Under the pieces are notes generated by a model, which saw nothing but the letters and a program-made list of their open reading frames with translations, was not told where the DNA came from and did not search any database. The position numbers and the translations under genes are program-made. Shown piece by piece: positions 1 to 6,965 of a stretch of 24,082 nt of DNA (the first letter of the stretch is position 1; every line of letters starts with the position of its first letter). The stretch is from an uncultured Clostridium sp. (GTDB taxonomy: Bacteria > Bacillota > Clostridia > TANB77 > CAG-508): the NCBI GenBank assembly GCA_946496115.1, contig CAMMFK010000012.1, positions 1 through 24,082 on the forward strand, in the 5' to 3' direction.

Positions 1-27
1 TTTTTTGACTATATAGTTTTCTTTAAC

Positions 28-1074
28 TTATTTAGACTTTTGGCTTTGTCTATGAACCTTTTTATCTTCATTGTGCTGTGCTTGAACAACTGTTATTGCT
101 ACAACACCTGCGATATCTTCAGCTGTGCATCCTCTAGATAAATCGTTAACTGGTTTATCTAATCCTTGGCAAAGTGGACCATATGCTTCTGCATGGGCTA
201 ACCTTTGTGTAAGTTTGTATCCAATATTTCCTGCGTTTAAATCTGGGAACACTAAAATGTTAGCATTTCCTTTTATAGGACTACCTGGTGCTTTTCTTTC
301 AGCTACTTCTGGAATTATTGCAGCATCTAATTGTAACTCTCCATCTAAAAGCAAATCTGGTGCTTTTTCATGTGCAAGCTTAGTAGCTTCAATAACTTTT
401 TCAGTAAGTTCAGAATGAGCACTACCCTTTGTAGAATAAGATAACATTGCAACTTTAGGTGTACCTTCTGGATTTACTAGTTCTATAAAAGATTCACTGG
501 AAGTTATTGCTATATCTGAAAGCTCATCAGCTGTTGGATTTTCATTCATACCACTATCTGCATAAATAAATACTCCATCTTCTCCAAATTCATTTGTAGG
601 CAAGCACATAATAAAAAATGCAGAAACAGTTTTAACACCTTCTCTTCCTTTAATAATTTGAAGAACTGGTCTTAATGTATCTGATGTAGGATGTGATGCT
701 CCTGACACAAATCCATCTGCATCTCCCATTTTTACCATCATAGTTGCAAAATATCTAGAATTTTCTTTCAAAAGCTCTCTTGCATTTTCTATTGTCATGC
801 CTTTAGCTTTTCTTAATTCATATAAATAATTTGCATATTCTTCAAATTTGTCGCAAGATTCAGGATTAACTATTTTTGCACCTTCAATATTAATATTATT
901 TTCTTTAGAAAGCTTGTTAATTTCATTTTCATTTCCAATTAAAATAATATTCGCTGTTTTTTCTTTTAATACTATTTCTGCGCCTTTTAAAACTCTTATG
1001 TCTTCAGTTTCAGGTAAGATTATTGTTTTTATATCTTTTTTTGCTTGTTCTTTAATTTTATCAATAAATTTCAT
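28..1074 (-). CDS. pta: Phosphate acetyltransferase
   Basis: Interconverts acetyl-CoA plus phosphate with acetyl-phosphate plus CoA, in the cytoplasm. Together with acetate kinase this is the main acetate/ATP-yielding route of fermenting Clostridia. The 348-residue length fits the short, single-domain Pta class. The N-terminus (FIDKIKEQAKK, then ILPETEDIRVLKGAEI) and the C-terminal signature (GLDKPVNDLSRGCTAEDI, then GVVAITVVQAQ) are typical of the family. The start is supported by a GGAGG site about 7 nt upstream and a good promoter (separate entry). The last about 20 residues are a charged Lys/Gln tail that I would not expect to be catalytic. No ackA lies in the window on the visible side; it may lie beyond base 1. 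Function is known from the family and was read from motifs here. Confidence 0.96.
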   Translation of the reverse strand: MKFIDKIKEQAKKDIKTIILPETEDIRVLKGAEIVLKEKTANIILIGNENEINKLSKENNINIEGAKIVNPESCDKFEEYANYLYELRKAKGMTIENARELLKENSRYFATMMVKMGDADGFVSGASHPTSDTLRPVLQIIKGREGVKTVSAFFIMCLPTNEFGEDGVFIYADSGMNENPTADELSDIAITSSESFIELVNPEGTPKVAMLSYSTKGSAHSELTEKVIEATKLAHEKAPDLLLDGELQLDAAIIPEVAERKAPGSPIKGNANILVFPDLNAGNIGYKLTQRLAHAEAYGPLCQGLDKPVNDLSRGCTAEDIAGVVAITVVQAQHNEDKKVHRQSQKSK

Positions 1075-1092
1075 AACTTAACCTCCGAACTA

Positions 1093-1121
1093 ATTATATA
1101 AAAAATATGGAAAAAGTACAA
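1093..1121 (-). promoter_or_regulatory. Promoter of pta
   Basis: On the minus strand, -35 TTGTAC (1116-1121) and -10 TATAAT (1093-1098) are separated by 17 nt. The -10 lies about 20 nt upstream of the pta start and just upstream of its GGAGG site. The divergent plus-strand gene at 1164 has an extended -10-like TGGTAAAAT (1128-1136) with no clear -35. Confidence 0.6.
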
Positions 1122-1163
1122 CATTTTTGGTAAAATATTTTTAGATAAAAGGAGCTCCCCATC

Positions 1164-2159
1164 ATGAATTTAAATTATGTTGTAAAAGATGAAATAAATA
1201 TTAGACAAGTATTAAAAGAACACTTTGGAATTTCAAATAGATTATTACTTAAATTGAAACAAAATAAAAAAATATATTTAAATGGTTCAAATAACATTTA
1301 TTTAGATTTTCCTGTTAATGAAAATGATTTAATTGAAGTTGATTTGAATTTTGAAGAAGATAATTCAAATATTGTTCCAGTTAAAATGGATTTAAAAATT
1401 TTATATGAAGATGATAGTTTGGTTATTATAGATAAACCTCCTCATATGCCTGTACATCCTTCACTTAATTATTATGAAGACAGCCTATCTAATGGTTTAA
1501 AATATTATTATGATTCTATTAATTTACATAGATTAATTAGACCAATAAATAGGTTAGACAAAGATACTTCTGGAATTGTCATGTTTGCGAAAAATGAATA
1601 TATTCAATCAAGGCTCAAAGCTTACACTAAAGAATATATTGCAATAGTTGTTGGTAAATTAGAAGGTAAAGGAATTATTGATAAACCTATTAAAAGAAAG
1701 GCAGATAGCATTATTGAAAGATGTGTTTCAAATAGAGGAGAAAAGGCTATTACTGAATATGAAGTAATAAAGAATTTTAATATTGGTGGAGAAGATTTAA
1801 CAGAAGTAAAATGCATTTTGCATACTGGGAAGACTCATCAAATACGTGTCCATATGGCATATATTGGTCATCCAATATTAGGAGATAGCTTGTATGGAAA
1901 GCCTTCAAATTTAATTGATAGACAAGCTCTTCATGCTTATAGAATTAAGTTTGTGCATCCAATTACAAAAAAAGAAATAGAAATCGTGAGTAAGCCTATA
2001 AGCCGGGTTCTGTTCAAAGTAATCATTTATCTAGGATATGTATTGCTACATACCTCATGCCACCAAATTAAGGAGATGACGAGCAGTCTTAGCCTCCTAG
2101 TCTCGGTGTTGCTCCAGATGGGGTTTACACGGCTAGATGTGTCACCACATCTACGGTGA
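1164..2159 (+). CDS. RluA-family pseudouridine synthase running antisense into rnpB
   Basis: Isomerises uridine to pseudouridine in rRNA or tRNA. Residues 1-65 look like a divergent S4-type RNA-binding region. The catalytic domain begins near 75 (ILYEDDSLVIIDKPPHMPVHPS) and carries the signature INRLDKDTSG, with catalytic Asp at 132. HTGKTHQIRVHMAYIGHPILGD (220-241) is the conserved second motif. The ATG follows AAAGGAG at 1148-1154. The family usually ends a few residues after the motif seen here as HPITKKEIEIVS. Here no stop codon occurs at that point, and the frame continues about 55 codons through the antisense of the rnpB 3' half before TGA at 2157. The extra tail (KPISRVLFKVII...) is probably an accidental extension. 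The exact RluA subtype (RluD-like or otherwise) cannot be told from the sequence alone. Confidence 0.9.
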   Translation: MNLNYVVKDEINIRQVLKEHFGISNRLLLKLKQNKKIYLNGSNNIYLDFPVNENDLIEVDLNFEEDNSNIVPVKMDLKILYEDDSLVIIDKPPHMPVHPSLNYYEDSLSNGLKYYYDSINLHRLIRPINRLDKDTSGIVMFAKNEYIQSRLKAYTKEYIAIVVGKLEGKGIIDKPIKRKADSIIERCVSNRGEKAITEYEVIKNFNIGGEDLTEVKCILHTGKTHQIRVHMAYIGHPILGDSLYGKPSNLIDRQALHAYRIKFVHPITKKEIEIVSKPISRVLFKVIIYLGYVLLHTSCHQIKEMTSSLSLLVSVLLQMGFTRLDVSPHLR

Positions 2160-2336
2160 GCTCTTACCTCGCCTTTTCACCCTTACCTAAAAACTTTAGG
2201 CGGTTATTTTCTGTTGCACTTTCCTTAAGGTCACCCTCACTGGACGTTATCCAGCATCCTTGCTCTATGGGGCCCGGACTTTCCTCACATGCCGCCTTTC
2301 GGCACTGGCCATGTGCGATTACTCAGCTTACTCACC
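1986..2336 (-). ncRNA. rnpB: RNase P RNA, bacterial class A
   Basis: This is the catalytic RNA of RNase P, which trims tRNA 5' leaders. Read on the minus strand, it contains the conserved 5' block GAGGAAAGUCCGGGC near 2274-2288, the internal AGGGUGAAAAGGCGAGGUAAGAG region, and the 3' block ACAGAACCCGGCUUAUAG near 1996-2013. The outer P1 helix is visible: GUGAGUAAGC at the 5' end (about 2325-2334) pairs perfectly with GCUUACUCAC at the 3' end (about 1986-1995). The AGAGCUCACCG segment fits class A architecture. Ends are set from P1 and the promoter and could be off by a few bases. The 3' half lies antisense to the coding frame of the pseudouridine synthase. A T-rich run (about 1965-1980, minus strand TTTCTTTTTTTG) follows P1 and may help termination. 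Confidence 0.96.
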
Positions 2337-2341
2337 TTTTA

Positions 2342-2369
2342 ATTATAACATATTTGTAATGATTGTCAA
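2342..2369 (-). promoter_or_regulatory. Promoter of rnpB
   Basis: A perfect-consensus housekeeping promoter on the minus strand: -35 TTGACA (2364-2369), 16-nt spacer, -10 TATAAT (2342-2347). Transcription would start near 2335, at the 5' end of the P1 helix of RNase P RNA. Confidence 0.8.
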
Positions 2370-2485
2370 ATTTGTATTGTTAATTTTTACTTTACAAACG
2401 TAGGAAGTAATTTAAATATGTATAAAATTTACAAATTTAGTTAATAATATAAATGAATTTCAAATAGAAATGGAGGTGCCTATAT

Positions 2486-2587
2486 ATGGGTAAGAAAGAT
2501 TGTAAAAAAGATAAAAAGAATTCATCTAAAAACTGTCCAAAAGGAAACGAACAAAATAACATGAAAAAACAAGATGAAGAAAAATAG
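2486..2587 (+). CDS. Small Lys-rich peptide, 33 residues, function unknown
   Basis: A short gene with a good ribosome site: GGAGG at 2472-2476, 9 nt before ATG. It encodes 33 residues starting MGKKDCKKDKKNSS, with two Cys (residues 6 and 17), about one third Lys, and an acidic end (QDEEK). It stops at TAG 2585-2587. It has no membrane segment and looks disordered and basic. A hairpin terminator lies 25 nt downstream, so it has the layout of a complete small transcription unit upstream of which only rnpB on the other strand is found. I do not recognise a family. Small basic Cys-containing proteins of this type are common hypotheticals in Clostridia. Confidence 0.55.
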   Translation: MGKKDCKKDKKNSSKNCPKGNEQNNMKKQDEEK

Positions 2588-2611
2588 TTTTAAATAAAAG
2601 ACGACAATTAG

Positions 2612-2638
2612 AAAGGGGCTAAAAAAATAGCCCCTTTT
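2612..2638 (+). terminator. Intrinsic terminator, probably bidirectional
   Basis: A stem of AAAGGGGCTA (2612-2621) with TAGCCCCTTT (2628-2637), A-rich loop, followed by T residues on the plus strand. It sits between the small plus-strand gene ending at 2587 and the minus-strand gene ending at 2656, so it can serve both. Confidence 0.75.
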
Positions 2639-2655
2639 AATTATGTGATTTTTAA

Positions 2656-3414
2656 TTACAATATTTCAAGTTGCTCCATTGCAAGCTTGTATTTCATATA
2701 AAAAATCTCTTTGTCCTCTAAGCCAACACTTCTTTGCAATTCTTCCAAAAGTGTATACGACTTTTCTAAAGTAGACTTTTCAGTATCGCTTATTTCTTCT
2801 GTTTGCATATTTTTAGATAATGTATTTATAGCATTTGTTACGTTTGTATTCATTTCTTGCCAATTATCACTATTTGCAGATACATAGCTACTCAAAACAT
2901 ATGCTTTTGTAGTATATATATTTATTTCTGATTCATCACTTTTAAAATATGATAAATATTTTGGTAATAGAGAATATAAGTTATACAAATTAATTAGAGC
3001 ACTATTTTTATCTTGTACTTTTACAGCTTGTGCTACTCCGTCAAGTGTTGTGCTAAAGCTAGAAATGTCACTTTCTTCAACATTTAAAGCCTTCATATCT
3101 ATACTAATTGTTGGCCATGCAGTATACAAAGTTTCTACTCCATAAGAGATTTCATCCCATGGTATATCATCATAATTTGAATTTAATAGTGAGTCTACTT
3201 GTGCCAATCTTGATGTCCTTGCTTCGCTTTGATTTGTGCTTTCTGAGGCATTGCTATTACCTCCCGAACTGCCTCCGCTTTGATCACTGCTTTGTTCATT
3301 TCCACCGATTTTGTTCACTACCACTACTACTTTGACTGGCTCTTTCAGTCGTCTGTGAACCATTTCCTGCACTTTCACTATTATTTGATGTATTATTTTG
3401 TTGTTCACTCTCAT
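2656..3414 (-). CDS. C-terminal part of a frameshifted membrane-anchored protein, function unknown
   Basis: This frame carries the conserved-looking body of the protein: after a Gly/Ser/Gln-rich linker (NEQSSDQSGGSSGG) come about 180 mostly helical residues (LAQVDSLLNSNYDDIPWDEI ... KYKLAMEQLEIL) rich in Ser, Asn and Leu. The nominal N-terminal 33 residues (MRVNNKII...) are the wrong-frame reading of the linker, and no good ribosome site precedes 3414. The real N-terminus is almost certainly the anchor encoded at 3296-3649 in another frame. Joined, the protein would be about 330 residues: one membrane helix, a low-complexity linker and an extracytoplasmic helical domain. I do not recognise the helical domain. 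Whether the break is real, programmed or a sequencing error is open. Confidence 0.7.
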   Translation of the reverse strand: MRVNNKIIHQIIVKVQEMVHRRLKEPVKVVVVVNKIGGNEQSSDQSGGSSGGNSNASESTNQSEARTSRLAQVDSLLNSNYDDIPWDEISYGVETLYTAWPTISIDMKALNVEESDISSFSTTLDGVAQAVKVQDKNSALINLYNLYSLLPKYLSYFKSDESEINIYTTKAYVLSSYVSANSDNWQEMNTNVTNAINTLSKNMQTEEISDTEKSTLEKSYTLLEELQRSVGLEDKEIFYMKYKLAMEQLEIL

Positions 3415-3649
3415 TAACTTCTTTTATTGTCACCTGATACCTTGAATATGAAATATTATTAAGATTGTTCATAAGTTGAATAATAGATGAGTCTAAATAT
3501 GTTATTTCACCTTCTGCCTTTTCTGTTAATATTGTGTATTCGTTTGCTTCGTTATTTCCCCAAAATCTAATATATATTAATATCACTAATAAAATCACAA
3601 AAATAATCATTAAAGTGATTAGTAAGTATTTACTAATTTGATTTTTCAT
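3296..3649 (-). CDS. N-terminal part of the frameshifted membrane-anchored protein
   Basis: Starts with a short basic N-terminus and one long hydrophobic helix (about residues 7-29, LLITLMIIFVILLVILIYI), then about 45 residues of predicted extracellular sequence and a Ser/Gln/Asn-rich linker. It stops at TGA 3296-3298, inside the linker. Dropping one base at the CGG codon (3305-3307, codon 115, rare in an AT-rich genome) restores a smooth S-E-Q-N-G-G-N-E-Q linker into the frame that runs to 2656. The start ATG is placed directly after GCGAGGTG plus five T residues, so its ribosome site sits in the 3' arm of a hairpin (3656-3682). The gene lies downstream of gpsA on the same strand. No function can be assigned. 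Confidence 0.7.
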   Translation of the reverse strand: MKNQISKYLLITLMIIFVILLVILIYIRFWGNNEANEYTILTEKAEGEITYLDSSIIQLMNNLNNISYSRYQVTIKEVNESEQQNNTSNNSESAGNGSQTTERASQSSSGSEQNRWK

Positions 3650-3655
3650 AAAAAC

Positions 3656-3682
3656 ACCTCGCTACTAGTATTTGCGCGAGGT
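3656..3682 (-). terminator. Hairpin overlapping a ribosome site: gpsA terminator and/or translation switch
   Basis: On the minus strand a 7-bp stem ACCTCGC/GCGAGGT with a 13-nt loop is followed directly by GTTTTTATG, where ATG is the start of the next gene. The shape matches a short intrinsic terminator for the der-plsY-gpsA operon. The 3' arm is also the only Shine-Dalgarno-like sequence of the downstream gene. Confidence 0.5.
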
Positions 3683-3728
3683 TTAGAATTTATTCATTAA
3701 ATTTAATTATAAATGTTGGTCTTAGATT

Positions 3729-4721
3729 TTATTCCATTTCAAATTTTATTGCTCTTGTCATTAATTTATTTACTGCATCTTGTGGCTTTAAGTTATTGTA
3801 TAAAACATCATATGCTGCATTTACTATTGGCATTTCTACATCATATTTTTCAGCTAATTTTTTTGCAACTTCAATATTTTCAACACTTTCTATTGTCATG
3901 CCTATTTCTTTTTTGGTTTCTTCAATAGTTTTACCTTTTCCTATTAATCTTCCTGCTCTTCTATTTCTACTTTCATCACTTGAGCAAGTAAGTATTAAAT
4001 CTCCTAATCCTGAAAGTCCAAAAAATGTGTTTTTGTCAGCTCCCATTTTTTCGCCAAGTCTTGTTATTTCTGCCAAGCCTCTTGTTATAAGTGCTGCTTC
4101 AGCATTTGTTCCAAAATTAAGTTCAGCACAAATTCCAGCACAAAAAGCAATTATATTTTTTAAAGCTCCTCCAACTTCTACTCCCACAACATCTCTTGAT
4201 TTATATATTCTCATATATTCATTCATAAGTAAGCTTGATACTTCATCTAAAACATCCTCATGCTTTGATGCTAAAATTATGGCTGTTGGAATATGTTTTA
4301 CAACTTCTGTTGCATAACTTGGACCTGAAAATGCTGCTATTTTTGCACTAGGTAATTCTTCTAGCATTACCTCATCCAAAGTTTTTAATGTTGCGTTTTC
4401 CAATCCTTTTGAACAAATTACAATAGGTTTATCTTTAACATAATCTTTATACTGTTTAAATACATTTCTTGTAACTTTTGATGGTGTTACATGAAATATA
4501 TAATCTGCATCTTTTACAACTTCTACAACATCATTTGAGCAATATATTTTTTCATCCAAAACCATGTCTGGAATAAACATACATTTCCTCTCATTATTTA
4601 TTAAATTTTTCTCTTCTTCTGTAAAAGACCATACTTTAACGGCGTTTCCCATTTCTGCTAAGTGGTTAGAAATAGCCATTCCCCAGCTACCGCTACCTAC
4701 TACTGCAATATTTTTACTCAT
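3729..4721 (-). CDS. gpsA: Glycerol-3-phosphate dehydrogenase [NAD(P)+]
   Basis: Reduces dihydroxyacetone phosphate to sn-glycerol-3-phosphate, the backbone for phospholipids. The 330 residues match the bacterial family. The Rossmann motif VVGSGSWGMA is at 6-15. The substrate/catalytic region EVGGALKNIIAFCAGI and the later GLSGLGDLILTCSS are both intact. GGAGG lies 7 nt upstream of the ATG. It is the last gene of der-plsY-gpsA, 16 nt after plsY, so the acceptor (G3P) and the enzyme that first acylates it are made together. Confidence 0.97.
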   Translation of the reverse strand: MSKNIAVVGSGSWGMAISNHLAEMGNAVKVWSFTEEEKNLINNERKCMFIPDMVLDEKIYCSNDVVEVVKDADYIFHVTPSKVTRNVFKQYKDYVKDKPIVICSKGLENATLKTLDEVMLEELPSAKIAAFSGPSYATEVVKHIPTAIILASKHEDVLDEVSSLLMNEYMRIYKSRDVVGVEVGGALKNIIAFCAGICAELNFGTNAEAALITRGLAEITRLGEKMGADKNTFFGLSGLGDLILTCSSDESRNRRAGRLIGKGKTIEETKKEIGMTIESVENIEVAKKLAEKYDVEMPIVNAAYDVLYNNLKPQDAVNKLMTRAIKFEME

Positions 4722-4737
4722 TTGCGTTCCTCCAAAT

Positions 4738-5385
4738 TTATTTTTTAAATATTAATTTATTCTCTGTTCCACTAGCCATTCTTTGAATATTTGACCTATG
4801 ATTGAATATAACAATTAGTGCCATAATTATTCCGAAAACTAGGTATGATATTCTTGTAGATGAATCACCTACTAAGAAATTATTTGTTATAAAGAAGCAA
4901 AGTACTGGGAAAAGAATTGCTGCTGCAATTGAGCCAAGTGCTACTATTCTAGTAATTGCCATTAATACTAAAGCAAATACTAAGCAAATTAGTCCTATTT
5001 GCCAGTTTGTAATTAATAATACACCTAGTGCTGTTGCGACACCTTTGCCACCTTTAAATCCAAAGAATATTGGGAATGTGTGTCCAAGTACAACACATAC
5101 ACCTGCAACTTGGATTAATAAAGCAGAATTCCACACATCAGCATTTGCTATTTTTCCCATTAAAAATGCTACTAAAACTGCTACTACACCTTTTAATACA
5201 TCACATATAAGTGTTAATATTGCTGGCTTTTTTCCTGCTGTTCTTAATACATTTGTACTACCTGCATTTCCACTACCTTTTTGTCTTACATCAAATCCTG
5301 CGAATTTTTTTGTAAAAATAATTGAAAAGCTTATGCTTCCTAATAAATATGCTATTATTGCTGTTAAAATTATTGCCCAAATCAT
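4738..5385 (-). CDS. plsY: Glycerol-3-phosphate acyltransferase (acyl-phosphate dependent)
   Basis: Integral membrane enzyme that acylates the sn-1 position of glycerol-3-phosphate from acyl-phosphate, the first step of phospholipid synthesis in most Gram-positives. At 215 residues it has the expected size, with about five to seven hydrophobic segments. The three family motifs are visible: SGNAGSTNVLRT near 38-49, the Gly-rich FKGGKGVATALG near 109-120, and FNHRSNIQRMASGTENK at the C-terminus. The ATG begins one base after the der stop codon. Its GGGAGG site lies inside the last codons of der, so the two are probably translationally coupled. Confidence 0.97.
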   Translation of the reverse strand: MIWAIILTAIIAYLLGSISFSIIFTKKFAGFDVRQKGSGNAGSTNVLRTAGKKPAILTLICDVLKGVVAVLVAFLMGKIANADVWNSALLIQVAGVCVVLGHTFPIFFGFKGGKGVATALGVLLITNWQIGLICLVFALVLMAITRIVALGSIAAAILFPVLCFFITNNFLVGDSSTRISYLVFGIIMALIVIFNHRSNIQRMASGTENKLIFKK

Positions 5386-5386
5386 G

Positions 5387-6709
5387 TTATCTATCCTCCC
5401 TTTCTCTAACTAGAATCCTAATTGGCGTTCCTTTGAAATTAAATTCTTGCCTTAATTTATTAACAATATATCTTTCATAAGAAAAATGAAATAGTTTTTT
5501 ATCATTTACAAATATTGCAAATGTTGGTGGTTTTGTACTTACTTGTGTCATGTAAAGTACTTTTAACCTTTTCCCTTTATCTGTTGGTGGTTGAACTATC
5601 GCAACCGCCTCAGCTAAAAGCTCATTTAAAACTGATGTTGCAATACGCATTGCATTATTATTTGAAACTTCATTTATTAGTTCAAATAATTTTTCTACTC
5701 TTTGTCCTGTTTTTGCTGAAATAAACAATATTGGAGCATATGACAAATATGCTAGTTTGTTATATACATCTTTTGTATAATTTTCTAATGTACCATTTTC
5801 TTTGTCATATTCATCCCATTTATTTATAGCAATTATTACAGCTTTTCCAGCCTCATGCGCTAGACCTGCAATTTTAGTATCTTGCTCTGTTACGCCTTCA
5901 TTGGCATCTATCATAAGCAAGCATACATCTGCTCTTTCTATTGCAAGTTCAGTTCTTAGAACACTATACTTTTCAATATTTTCTTCTACTTTGCTGTGTC
6001 TTCTTAAACCTGCTGTATCTATAAAAATATATTTTCCATGCTCATTTTCGAACTTAGAATCTATAGCATCACGAGTAGTTCCTGCAATATTACTTACTAT
6101 GCTTCTATTTTCACCTAAGATTTTATTTACCAAAGATGATTTTCCAACATTAGGTTTTCCTATTATTGCTACTTTTATGTGTTCTTTATCTTCATCATTT
6201 TCGTCTTTTTCAGGTAGATGTTCATATATTGCATCAAGCACATCACCAATACCTTTTGCGTGTGCAGATGATATTGGATAAGGCCTGCCAAGTCCTAAAT
6301 TATAAAATTCATAAGTGTCGTTTTCTAACTTTTTGAAATCATCTACTTTATTGCATACAAGCACTATTGGTTTTTTTGACTTTTTAAGCATTAATGCAAT
6401 GTCTCTATCATCTGGAGTTATTCCTGTTGTAACATCTGTTATAAAAATAATTACATCAGCTACATCTATTGCTAGCTCTGCTTGTAATCTCATTTGGATA
6501 CTTATTACATCATTTGCCTTTTCTTCAATTCCGCCTGTATCAATTATTGTAAAATCTTTGCCTCTCCAGTTTGTTTCTCCATATACTCTGTCTCTTGTAA
6601 CACCCGGAGTATCTTCAACTATTGATAGTCTTTGTCCAACTAAATAATTGAAGAAAGTAGATTTTCCAACATTGGGCTTTCCTATTATTGCTACTGTTCC
6701 TTTTGACAT
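5387..6709 (-). CDS. der: Ribosome-assembly GTPase Der (EngA)
   Basis: Tandem-domain GTPase required for 50S ribosomal subunit maturation. The first G domain has GKPNVGKST at 10-18, DTGG near 57-60 and NKVD near 119. The second G domain repeats these as GKPNVGKSS near 182-190, DTAG near 235 and NKWDE near 299. A C-terminal KH-like RNA-binding domain of about 90 residues ends REREDR. The 440-residue length is typical. It is the first gene of an operon with plsY and gpsA, preceded by AAAGG and a promoter at 6748-6776. Confidence 0.98.
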   Translation of the reverse strand: MSKGTVAIIGKPNVGKSTFFNYLVGQRLSIVEDTPGVTRDRVYGETNWRGKDFTIIDTGGIEEKANDVISIQMRLQAELAIDVADVIIFITDVTTGITPDDRDIALMLKKSKKPIVLVCNKVDDFKKLENDTYEFYNLGLGRPYPISSAHAKGIGDVLDAIYEHLPEKDENDEDKEHIKVAIIGKPNVGKSSLVNKILGENRSIVSNIAGTTRDAIDSKFENEHGKYIFIDTAGLRRHSKVEENIEKYSVLRTELAIERADVCLLMIDANEGVTEQDTKIAGLAHEAGKAVIIAINKWDEYDKENGTLENYTKDVYNKLAYLSYAPILFISAKTGQRVEKLFELINEVSNNNAMRIATSVLNELLAEAVAIVQPPTDKGKRLKVLYMTQVSTKPPTFAIFVNDKKLFHFSYERYIVNKLRQEFNFKGTPIRILVREREDR

Positions 6710-6747
6710 TGTTTTACCTTTCTAAAATTAATGTTTTTTCTTGTATT

Positions 6748-6776
6748 ATTTTACTATATATTACAAAAAATATCAA
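6748..6776 (-). promoter_or_regulatory. Promoter of the der-plsY-gpsA operon
   Basis: Minus-strand -35 TTGATA (6771-6776), 17-nt spacer, -10 TAAAAT (6748-6753), about 40 nt upstream of the der start. It begins only about 20 bases beyond the stop codon of the SDR relic. Confidence 0.65.
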
Positions 6777-6797
6777 GGAATTTTTTAACTCTTAAGT

Positions 6798-6965
6798 TTA
6801 TTTACTCTTTATCCTACCACTCTCTTTAAGCCATTTCACTGTATCTTTTATAGTATCTTTAATATCCCTTGTAGTATAGCCTAATTCCTTTTTCGCTTTC
6901 TCATTTGAAAAATGTCCATTTGATGTAAGTACATAATTTCTTGTTTTCTCTCCTTTACTCGTTTT
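6798..6965 (-). pseudogene. 3' relic of an NAD-dependent epimerase/dihydroflavonol-reductase-type SDR
   Basis: In the minus-strand frame ending at TAA 6798-6800, the translation reads YVLTSNGHFSNEKAKKELGY, then TTRDIKDTIKDTVKWLKESG. This matches the usual C-terminal end of extended-SDR proteins, where the motif T-S-N-x-x-F-S-x-x-K-A-x-x-E-L-G-Y precedes the final helix. Only about 50-55 codons remain. There is no start codon or Rossmann domain. The upstream part is replaced by the last codons of the membrane-protein gene at 6881-8746, which overlaps it in another frame. It is read as the left-over 3' end of a deleted gene; family assignment is by motif memory only. Confidence 0.7.

Noticed and set aside
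2156..2359. Open frame of 67 codons on the plus strand
   Set aside because: It lies wholly antisense to RNase P RNA and its promoter, has no ribosome site, and its residues follow from the conserved RNA sequence.
4802..5413. 203-codon plus-strand frame, with similar long frames at 3796-4317 and 5802-6281
   Set aside because: All are mirror frames of plsY, gpsA and der, which have full family motifs on the minus strand.
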